Shown in pieces: positions 30,927 to 36,034 of a stretch of DNA of 36,034 bases. A program made the translations under genes and the position numbers. A model generated the notes under the pieces. The model ran no database searches. It saw only the letters and a program-made list of their open reading frames with translations, and was not told where the DNA came from. The stretch's first letter is position 1; each line of letters begins with the position of its first letter. This DNA is from Clostridia bacterium (lineage in GTDB: Bacteria > Bacillota > Clostridia > Oscillospirales > UBA644): positions 1-36,034 of the forward strand of contig JAFRTE010000016.1 of assembly GCA_017427285.1 (NCBI GenBank). Direction: 5' to 3'.

Positions 30927-31044
30927 GACCTGGAATGGGGCTTACACTATCTCTGCCCAAACCGTCGTTGTTGCATGTCTTTTAAGACAGGTTCGATATG
31001 TGACCTGGAATGGGTCTTACGCTATTTCTGCCCAAACCGTCGTT
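30927..31044. repeat. Two 43-bp direct repeats, 75-bp period
   Basis: The segment starting GACCTGGAATGGG and ending AAACCGTCGTT is present at 30927-30969 and 31002-31044 with three differences. The 32-base spacer holds the hairpin TGTCTT-TT-AAGACA (30976-30989). The copies differ mostly in one short stretch, which could be a loop in an RNA. Unit number is too small for an array. Confidence 0.8.
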
Positions 31045-31061
31045 ATATCTGTATTAAATTG

Positions 31062-31256
31062 TTATAACTGTGAAGATCCCGGCGGAGCGAAAACATCTAC
31101 GGTGTCGTGGTTTTTCTCTTTTATTACCCGAACCATACACGTTCTGCATTTTTCACACTCTGCCTTTATATCTCCTTTTTTATTTCTATATCCGACAACA
31201 ATATTGCCGCAGTTGAAGCAATGCCATAAGAAAGGTTTCCATTTGTCTTTATTCAA
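31062..31256 (-). CDS. Small zinc-ribbon phage protein
   Basis: 64 residues from TTG 31256 (AGGAG eight bases upstream). WHCFNCGN and CEKCRTC give two cysteine pairs about 20 residues apart, as in a zinc ribbon, and the end is HDTVDVFAPPG. I recognise this kind of protein from the early region of clostridial prophages, where no function is known. It ends 18 bases before the 43-bp repeats. Confidence 0.72.
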   Translation of the reverse strand: MNKDKWKPFLWHCFNCGNIVVGYRNKKGDIKAECEKCRTCMVRVIKEKNHDTVDVFAPPGSSQL

Positions 31257-31287
31257 ATGTCATTCTCCTGGTTCTCCTTTACATTTG

Positions 31288-31491
31288 TTAAACCGCCGCT
31301 CTCGGCGAGAAACAGTGCTGACAGTCTGATGCTATGAACTCCAGCTGCTCTTTTGTCAGATACTTTAAATACGACACATGAACAATTTTCGCTCCCGTCG
31401 CTTTTTCTATTACCGATATATGCCCGTTATTCGCCTGTAAGACGATCAGGTCTCGCGTCTCCGCGAACTGCCTTTCCGCTTTGCGTTGCAT
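31288..31491 (-). CDS. Small early phage protein
   Basis: 67 residues from ATG 31491, which has AGGAGG eight bases upstream; the frame is open to 31638 but that part runs through the operators. The start MQRKAERQFAETRDLIVL is basic and helical; the centre has VIEKATGAKIVHVSYLKYL. No family recognised. It is the first gene of the early transcript after promoter 31546-31574. Its position is that of a cro-like or early control gene, but no helix-turn-helix is evident. Confidence 0.6.
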   Translation of the reverse strand: MQRKAERQFAETRDLIVLQANNGHISVIEKATGAKIVHVSYLKYLTKEQLEFIASDCQHCFSPRAAV

Positions 31492-31518
31492 GTTTGTCAC
31501 CTCCTGTGTGATAATAAT

Positions 31519-31535
31519 TATCGCTATTTGTGAAT
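31519..31535 (-). promoter_or_regulatory. Second operator copy downstream of the early promoter
   Basis: TATCGCTATTTGTGAAT (31519-31535, plus strand) matches 13 of 17 bases of the site inside the promoter. Centres are 33 bases apart, three helical turns. Confidence 0.6.
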
Positions 31536-31545
31536 TTCTGTAATT

Positions 31546-31574
31546 ATTATACATCACTATTAGTGATTTGTCAA
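31546..31574 (-). promoter_or_regulatory. Early leftward promoter with repressor-type operator in the spacer
   Basis: On the minus strand TTGACA (31569-31574), 17 bases, TATAAT (31546-31551). The whole spacer is CATCACTATTAGTGATT (31552-31568 on the plus strand), a dyad with arms ATCACT/AGTGAT. This is the architecture of a lambdoid-type early promoter under repressor control. Confidence 0.85.
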
Positions 31575-31666
31575 TACCTGACTTTGTGAAATTTTTATTA
31601 AGCGATGAAAGAGTAACTTGTCTGCGGGAAATGGTCAAATAGTTGAGGGGATGAGGTTTTCCAAAC

Positions 31667-31695
31667 TTGACAAATTGTGTCCATTATGGTATACT
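31667..31695 (+). promoter_or_regulatory. Promoter of the unknown 412-aa protein
   Basis: TTGACA (31667-31672), 17 bases, TATACT (31690-31695). It diverges from the early promoter about 95 bases away. AGGAGG at 31771-31776 follows. Confidence 0.82.
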
Positions 31696-31787
31696 TTTAG
31701 GGTAAGAATAAGATATGAACGATGATATTTTTTCACTCGCACTTTTTCAGGTCAATTATATTTTCACTTTAGGAGGAGATGATAAAA

Positions 31788-33026
31788 ATGTTCGCACCTC
31801 GGATTGACAGTTTTAAGTTTCACTATAGCAAAGATGAGTACCGACTTGACACCAAAAGCACGAAACTACTCGATAAACTGTACTCACTTCTTTCTAAAAT
31901 AGAGCCTTGCGGCTCCGATGAGCGGCGCACTGTATGGATCAGAGCCGAACGCGGCACTCTTGACGATTACGGAGATTATGAGACGCTGCGGGCCTACGGC
32001 GAAGTATCAGATCGAAAGCAGTTTGAAGAAAACTGGCGTCTTGATTATCCTGACGAGTACTATTACTATAGGTTGACGACAGTACAATACAAGGAATGGC
32101 GCAGCGTTTTTCTGAACGGCGTACCGGTAATACAGATCAATCCAGAAAAAAACGGCTGGGAACATGATATTTCCGAATTTCTCAAATGGTTGATATCCGA
32201 AGTCGAAAACGTGCTTAAGCTTCTTAAAAAAGGAGAGTATAACCGCTATATCCGGGAAACACTGCCGTATAAATATAGGACCGGCGTCATTTCTGCAAAG
32301 GATTACTGGGAGCTGAATCCCGAAGCAGAAGCTAGACATTTTGAAAAATTGAGCCAAGAAGAATGCGCAGAATTCGGCAAACTGCTGGATGAAAGCACCC
32401 TTGACGGCGAAAACAAGCCTTTTGGAAGAATTAAGGAAATGACAGTCAACAAATATCTGGAAATCAGTAAGATCGGTTATGATGCCAACAAGCTCGATGG
32501 TTATGAGACTAAAACGCCGCTCGAGATGTACAAACGACACGCGGATGGTCGCGACGGCGGTTTTCTTGATATAGATCCCGATTCTCCGGATGCATTTGAT
32601 CAGTGGTATAATATTCCCGACAAATGGGCTATCTCGAACCCGAGTCATCTGTGGGAAGCTGTTGCCGGAAGTTCCAGAACGCGACTGCATCTCGATGTTC
32701 GCAACGATGAAGGCGGTTATTATCTTACTATGTCTCAAAACGTATTTTGCTGTCCGCAAGAAGCAGTTCGGTTTTATATCGCTCTACGCAATAATGATAT
32801 CCCGGTGTATATGTTTGGCGGGGAAACGATTGAAAAATACGTTTCAGGCAACGGAAAAATCGGAGTCATCCCGTGTTTCGAAGAACCGTGGGAGTACTAC
32901 TATGGCGGCTTTGAAGACAGGGATGTCGGAGAGTTTATTAATCTTCCGGACGAACCGTCCGGTGAACTTATAGAAAAGATAAGCTGGGAGATAATCCCGG
33001 AGGTAAGACTTCTCGGTGAACAATAA
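31788..33026 (+). CDS. Unrecognised 412-aa protein
   Basis: 412 residues from ATG 31788; the ATG at 31779 is only two bases from AGGAGG, so the second is preferred. It is acidic, rich in Tyr, Trp and Glu, with no signal peptide, membrane segment or nucleotide-binding motif I can see. Segments such as RRTVWIRAERGTLDDYGDYE, DAFDQWYNIPDKWAISNPSH and LHLDVRNDEGGYYLTMS suggest a soluble multi-domain cytoplasmic protein. A phosphoesterase remnant overlaps its end. It occupies the place where the phage repressor should be, divergent from the early promoter, but shows no DNA-binding motif. I do not recognise a family. Confidence 0.75.
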   Translation: MFAPRIDSFKFHYSKDEYRLDTKSTKLLDKLYSLLSKIEPCGSDERRTVWIRAERGTLDDYGDYETLRAYGEVSDRKQFEENWRLDYPDEYYYYRLTTVQYKEWRSVFLNGVPVIQINPEKNGWEHDISEFLKWLISEVENVLKLLKKGEYNRYIRETLPYKYRTGVISAKDYWELNPEAEARHFEKLSQEECAEFGKLLDESTLDGENKPFGRIKEMTVNKYLEISKIGYDANKLDGYETKTPLEMYKRHADGRDGGFLDIDPDSPDAFDQWYNIPDKWAISNPSHLWEAVAGSSRTRLHLDVRNDEGGYYLTMSQNVFCCPQEAVRFYIALRNNDIPVYMFGGETIEKYVSGNGKIGVIPCFEEPWEYYYGGFEDRDVGEFINLPDEPSGELIEKISWEIIPEVRLLGEQ

Positions 33027-33303
33027 TAAAATTTACATTACCAGCGACACCCATTCCGAATTCTTAAGATTTGGTATCGGATACTTTGATGCGCCAACAG
33101 GAAGCGTCGTTATTATTTGCGGTGATTTCGGAGGTGTTTGGAACGAATCGTCCAACGAAAAGGATTGCCTTGACTGGCTTGAAAACAAACCATATACATT
33201 TCTGTTTGTTGATGGATACCACGAAAACTTCGATCTTCTGAATTCTTATAACGTTTCGATATGGAACGGCGGCAAAGTACACATTATCAAAAAACGCAAA
33301 TGA
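33016..33303 (+). pseudogene. Truncated metallophosphoesterase
   Basis: 95 residues from GTG 33016 overlapping the previous stop. ITSDTHSEF (metal-binding D-H), VIICGDFGGVW (GD motif) and FLFVDGYHENFDLLN identify the calcineurin-like family. In the last, the normal GNHE is GYHE, which loses the asparagine ligand. After GGKVHIIKKRK the frame stops, where full-length members of 200 or more residues continue with further histidine ligands. Nothing downstream restores it. It is a decayed gene. Confidence 0.8.
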
Positions 33304-33472
33304 TTCTTTGTCTGCCTAATTAGGAAAAATGTGACTAATAAAGTTTTCTGTATATAGTCCACAACGACCTTTCTTCTGTATTCCGTTCCTTCAGGGGAGT
33401 AGATTAAAAAAAGCTTCTTTTTGATTTCTCCAACCCGAAAATCTGGGAGAAACCGGAGGCAAAAACAGGCTG

Positions 33473-33844
33473 ATGAAAACATATATATCTTTTTATTTGT
33501 CAAAATACAAAATTCATATTTTTAAAAAGTCAATATCCGAAATCGGAAATCCAAAGTATATAAGGTTTCTTATAAAAGAAAATGAGCCATCTATCGTTAT
33601 GGAAGCGTACAATAAAAAGGACTTTTATGCTCATCGCGTGAAACCGAACACAAAAGATTCTCGTGGGATGGATGTTAGCAGCTATCCGCTATGTAAAATA
33701 ATTAAGAATAGGATGGGGTGGGTTGATGGTAAATCCTATCGGGTCCAAGGAAATGTATATCCAAGTCAGCGAATAGTTGTATATGACTTGAAGTCAGCTG
33801 TGGAGATTAATAATTCAGTTGAAAGCAGACAAGTAAATATATAG
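33473..33844 (+). CDS. Unrecognised 123-aa protein
   Basis: 123 residues. It starts MKTYISFYLSKYKIHIFKKS and has a basic alpha-beta pattern with SRGMDVSSYPLCKIIKNRMG and GKSYRVQGNVYPSQRIVVYDL. A GGAGG lies 13 bases before the ATG, longer than ideal. The plan resembles small proteins of integrative elements of unknown function, but I would not name a family. It is followed by the inverted repeat and the ATPase promoter. Confidence 0.6.
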   Translation: MKTYISFYLSKYKIHIFKKSISEIGNPKYIRFLIKENEPSIVMEAYNKKDFYAHRVKPNTKDSRGMDVSSYPLCKIIKNRMGWVDGKSYRVQGNVYPSQRIVVYDLKSAVEINNSVESRQVNI

Positions 33845-33888
33845 ATCAAGACTGTTTATACTTCGATAGGTAAGGGGATATATCTTTT

Positions 33889-33935
33889 GTTAAGGGGGTC
33901 AAATTGGAAATAATATCAAAAATGACCCCCTTAAC
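33889..33935. repeat. 13-bp perfect inverted repeat next to the ATPase promoter
   Basis: GTTAAGGGGGTCA (33889-33901) and TGACCCCCTTAAC (33923-33935) with a 21-base loop. The right arm touches the -35 box. No T-tract follows, so it is more likely a protein site or an insertion end than a terminator. Confidence 0.75.
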
Positions 33936-33964
33936 TTGACAAGCATCCCTTTTTGTGCTATAAT
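33936..33964 (+). promoter_or_regulatory. Consensus promoter of the DUF4143 ATPase
   Basis: TTGACA (33936-33941), 17 bases, TATAAT (33959-33964). The start codon is 24 bases downstream, with CGGGAGG before it. Confidence 0.87.
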
Positions 33965-33987
33965 AGTGTCGTATCGGGAGGTGCGAT

Positions 33988-35238
33988 ATGAAATTTGAAA
34001 TCAGATCCGATTTGTATAAGCGTGAAAAGTATCTTGATAAGATAAGAGGCTTCTACCATGAATGCGAAGTAATAAAGGTTCTTACGGGTGTCAGAAGATG
34101 CGGAAAATCTTCTATTATGAACCTCATTGCGGGCGAACTTCTTGAAAGCGGCGTAAAGGATGATAATATATTGTATTTCAATCTTGACAAAAAGCCGTAT
34201 GATACCGTAACTTCCGCTGAAGAACTGGATTCGCTGATCTCGGAAAACAGTAGGGCAGGCGGCATCAAATACTTGTTCATAGATGAAATTCAAAACGTAG
34301 AAGGTTTTGAACGTGTCATTAACTCCTGGCGCGAAGAACGCAACTTTTCGATTTTTATAACCGGCTCGAATTCTTATCTTCTTTCCGGTGATCTTGTTAC
34401 GAAACTTACAGGACGCTATATCGAGTTCAATATTCTGCCTTTATCGTTTGAGGAATATATCGGGTTTAAAAAGTTCTTCGGAAAAAGCATATCGGAAGAT
34501 AATATGGCTGAACTGCGTTCATATATACGTGAAGGCGGCTTCCCATATGTTGTCAGGCTGAATTCTTTAAATGATAAAAGAACGTATGTCCAGAGTCTTA
34601 TTGATGAAATTTACGAAAAAGACGTGAAGCGTCGTATTAAAATAAGGAACAGAGCAGCTTTTGACGCTGTAATGAGATATATCGTAAACAATTTCGGAGC
34701 AACTACAAGCATACAGAATATCGTCGATGATTTTGCCAAAATCGGGACCATTATAAAAAAGGAAACAGTTAACAGATATATAAGCGCTTTGTGCAGCGCA
34801 AAAATCATTATTCCGTGTGAAAGATTCGATATGAAATCCAGAAGATCTCTTGCCGGTGAAAAGAAATACTATTTGTCTGACCTGTCGTTCTATTACGCAT
34901 TCAATGCGGATAACAGAATCAATTTCGGGCCAGTTCTCGAGAACATTGTTTATACCTACGCCGCAAGCAGAGACTACACGATAAGCGTCGGTAGAATTGG
35001 CAAATTTGAGTGCGATTTTATTCTCCGCGACAATGAGATGAATTATTCCTACGTTCAGGTGGCATATACGATCCTTGATAGCCGTGAGACAGAGGACAGA
35101 GAGTACCGGGCGCTTGAAGGAATCACGGTTGATAACTATCCGAAATATCTTCTTACGACTGACAGCCTTCTGCAGAAAAGGAACGGCATTATCCATGCCA
35201 ACTTGATAGATTTCATTAAAGAAGGTAGGACCTTCTGA
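33988..35238 (+). CDS. AAA ATPase with DUF4143 domain
   Basis: 416 residues. Walker A is LTGVRRCGKSSIM; Walker B is YLFIDEIQNVEGF; sensor 1 is FITGSNSYLLSGDL; then LTGRYIEFNILPLSFEEYI, which is the hallmark of the AAA_14/DUF4143 group. The C-terminal about 190 residues (SLAGEKKYYLSDLSFYYAF, GRIGKFECDFILRDN) are DUF4143 with a PD-(D/E)XK-like strand pattern, D in CDFIL. Function of the family is not settled; proteins of this type are common in gut bacteria and near mobile elements. It has its own promoter and ends on top of a toxin remnant. Confidence 0.9.
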   Translation: MKFEIRSDLYKREKYLDKIRGFYHECEVIKVLTGVRRCGKSSIMNLIAGELLESGVKDDNILYFNLDKKPYDTVTSAEELDSLISENSRAGGIKYLFIDEIQNVEGFERVINSWREERNFSIFITGSNSYLLSGDLVTKLTGRYIEFNILPLSFEEYIGFKKFFGKSISEDNMAELRSYIREGGFPYVVRLNSLNDKRTYVQSLIDEIYEKDVKRRIKIRNRAAFDAVMRYIVNNFGATTSIQNIVDDFAKIGTIIKKETVNRYISALCSAKIIIPCERFDMKSRRSLAGEKKYYLSDLSFYYAFNADNRINFGPVLENIVYTYAASRDYTISVGRIGKFECDFILRDNEMNYSYVQVAYTILDSRETEDREYRALEGITVDNYPKYLLTTDSLLQKRNGIIHANLIDFIKEGRTF

Positions 35239-35308
35239 CAAAGAAAACTTAACATCGGACCAGAAAAAAGCTATTAAACGGATTATTGATGAAATTAGAA
35301 GGGAGTGA
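35210..35308 (+). pseudogene. C-terminal remnant of a RelE/HigB-type toxin
   Basis: In a frame overlapping the ATPase end, the DNA reads SDKENLTSDQKKAIKRIIDE and then IRRE before TGA 35306-35308. This is the C-terminal helix of the same toxin family as 822-1199 (KEEKDNLIDAERAEIKHLIK there). The frame is closed by TAG 35207-35209, so only the tail survives. The ATPase gene has replaced the rest of the toxin gene. The antitoxin follows directly, in the normal order. Confidence 0.68.
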
Positions 35309-35313
35309 CCGTG

Positions 35314-35673
35314 ATGGCGGAAATCAAATTTAAAAGCAATCTCTCTGAATCTGAAATCGAAAACAATTTTAAAGACATTGATTACTTTTCCGAAATTATG
35401 TCCGGCTTGGAAGAGGCACTTGCTTATGAGAAAGGCAATGCCAAATCCGAAACATTTGTACGTAAAAGAAGCCTTCCTGATGTTGATATTGCGGTAATAC
35501 GTAAAGATTTAAAACTTTCCCAAAAGGCGTTCGCCTCCGTTCTCGGAGTTTCGACCAGAACTGTAGAGGCATGGGAAGCAGGAAGGTCCAATCCTTCTCC
35601 AACTGCGCGAAATCTTATTTTATTGATTAGCCAGGATCATACGCTAATCTCGAAACTCCAGGAACGTATTTGA
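35314..35673 (+). CDS. XRE-family antitoxin (toxin lost)
   Basis: 119 residues from ATG 35314 with GGGAG upstream; GTG 35305 is an alternative. IRKDLKLSQKAFASVLGVST and RTVEAWEAGRSNPSPTA make a helix-turn-helix close to that of the antitoxin at 1213, and the N-terminal GLEEALAYEKG matches too. Its toxin survives only as the short tail before it. A lone antitoxin can still repress or counter the homologous toxin on the other side of the prophage. Confidence 0.83.
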   Translation: MAEIKFKSNLSESEIENNFKDIDYFSEIMSGLEEALAYEKGNAKSETFVRKRSLPDVDIAVIRKDLKLSQKAFASVLGVSTRTVEAWEAGRSNPSPTARNLILLISQDHTLISKLQERI

Positions 35674-35766
35674 TATCTTTATGATATTTCGGATTACCCA
35701 AATATGAGATGAAATTTGTATCTCAATGGACACGTAATTAGAACCTCAAATAAATATATGACTACC

Positions 35767-35829
35767 CTCCGGGTGTATATTAAGCTTACGAAATGATACG
35801 TAATTTGAATATACACCCGGAGTTTTTTT
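35767..35829 (+). terminator. Strong Rho-independent terminator
   Basis: CTCCGGGTGTATATT (35767-35781) and AATATACACCCGGAG (35808-35822) form a perfect 15-bp stem; TTTTTTT follows (35823-35829). It closes the ATPase-antitoxin unit. Confidence 0.9.
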
Positions 35830-35939
35830 ATTTTGAAAAATCAATATATAGATTAAAAGATATGAAAATGATTATGTAATACTATATATGGTATGACCTA
35901 ATTGGGGAAATCCTGAGCTATGCAACCGAACTTTTGCCG

Positions 35940-36034
35940 ATGTCGAAAGAGTTTACCGTAATAACGCAAAGAGTCCCCATAAACAAGTCGTATTACTACG
36001 CTACTATAGACGGACGCGCGTTAACTATCATAGA
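35940..36034 (+). CDS. Partial open frame at the right edge
   Basis: From ATG 35940 the frame reads MSKEFTVITQRVPINKSYYY and continues open to the edge. No ribosome site is obvious, and the same frame is open upstream to about 35870. The coding look is good but the gene is too short here to identify. Confidence 0.35.
   Translation, partial: MSKEFTVITQRVPINKSYYYATIDGRALTII

Larger units (their letters stand above)
30620..31061. other. Non-coding leader region: promoter-like boxes, hairpins and 43-bp repeats
   Basis: This 440-base interval has no credible gene. On the minus strand, in order, it holds two 43-bp direct repeats, a long terminator-like hairpin, weak promoter boxes, and a second possible hairpin (GCAGG-TCC-CCTGC near 30690) followed by TGTCTTTTT before the sigma-factor start. 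The arrangement suggests transcription control of the early operon. Confidence 0.6.

Noticed and set aside
30927..31044. CRISPR-like pair of 43-bp repeats with a 32-bp spacer
   Set aside because: Only two imperfect repeats, one spacer containing its own hairpin, and no cas genes.
30822..31329. Plus-strand open frames over the leader (81 and 139 codons)
   Set aside because: They run through the hairpins and repeats and across two minus-strand genes; the repeated peptides only mirror the DNA repeats.
32007..32759. Minus-strand 250-codon frame inside the unknown protein
   Set aside because: Antisense shadow of a frame with a strong promoter and ribosome site; composition is Phe/Ile/Arg-rich and unlike a real protein.
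34567..35241. Minus-strand 224-codon frame inside the DUF4143 ATPase
   Set aside because: Antisense shadow of a gene with clear Walker motifs; no ribosome site.
1..36034. tRNA, rRNA genes and att sites
   Set aside because: I saw no tRNA-like cloverleaf or rRNA sequence, and no convincing direct repeat bounding the prophage; without an integrase att sites cannot be placed.

Overview
The window is most of a defective prophage from a low-to-mid-GC Firmicute, most likely an uncultured gut clostridium. The evidence is the strong AGGAGG ribosome sites, near-consensus TTGACA-N17-TATAAT promoters, and a gene set and order (DUF1492, RusA, PriCT-primase/helicase, DUF669, Sak4-like ATPase, Gp157, MetK, ParB-methyltransferase, amidoligase, GGCT, DUF4314, DUF5049, HK97-type head genes) typical of siphovirus-like clostridial prophages. 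I ran no database search; family names come from motifs and order.

Layout. 1-1551 (+): a partial secreted cysteine-peptidase-like gene, then a RelE/HigB-type toxin and XRE antitoxin pair. 1605-31574 (-): the prophage, transcribed right to left. From its early end (right) it holds a promoter with two related operators, two small genes, a structured leader with 43-bp repeats, a sigma factor, the recombination and replication block, late regulator DUF1492, HNH nuclease, small terminase, SAM synthetase, two methyltransferases separated by an HNH gene, an amidoligase/GGCT cluster, intein-bearing large terminase, portal, ClpP protease, capsid, connectors, tail tube, a frameshifted tail chaperone, and 19 codons of tape measure. 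There it stops. No tail tip, holin, integrase or repressor is present. 31667-36034 (+): cargo or flank: an unrecognised 412-aa protein, a broken phosphoesterase, an unknown 123-aa protein, an AAA/DUF4143 ATPase, a toxin remnant, a second XRE antitoxin, and the edge of another gene.

Independent units interrupt the late operon. Four lie on the opposite strand: a CxxCG-repeat lipoprotein, a DUF4160/DUF2442 pair, a RelB-like antitoxin with a short promoter-terminator RNA unit, and an AlbA_2/ATPase-like regulator behind phased operators. One is on the same strand with its own promoter and terminator: an M23 peptidase between portal and terminase. They look like acquired cargo.

Most notable are (1) a class 3 intein splitting the Walker A of the terminase, with Gln1, the Trp/Cys/Thr triad and a degenerate first LAGLIDADG block; (2) an A_AAA_AAC frameshift site in the tail chaperone with an intact 64-residue extension; (3) an amidoligase-GGCT operon that may build and remove amide-linked tags; (4) lysogeny-like operators with no repressor left; (5) paralogous toxin/antitoxin loci on both sides, the right one with only the toxin tail.
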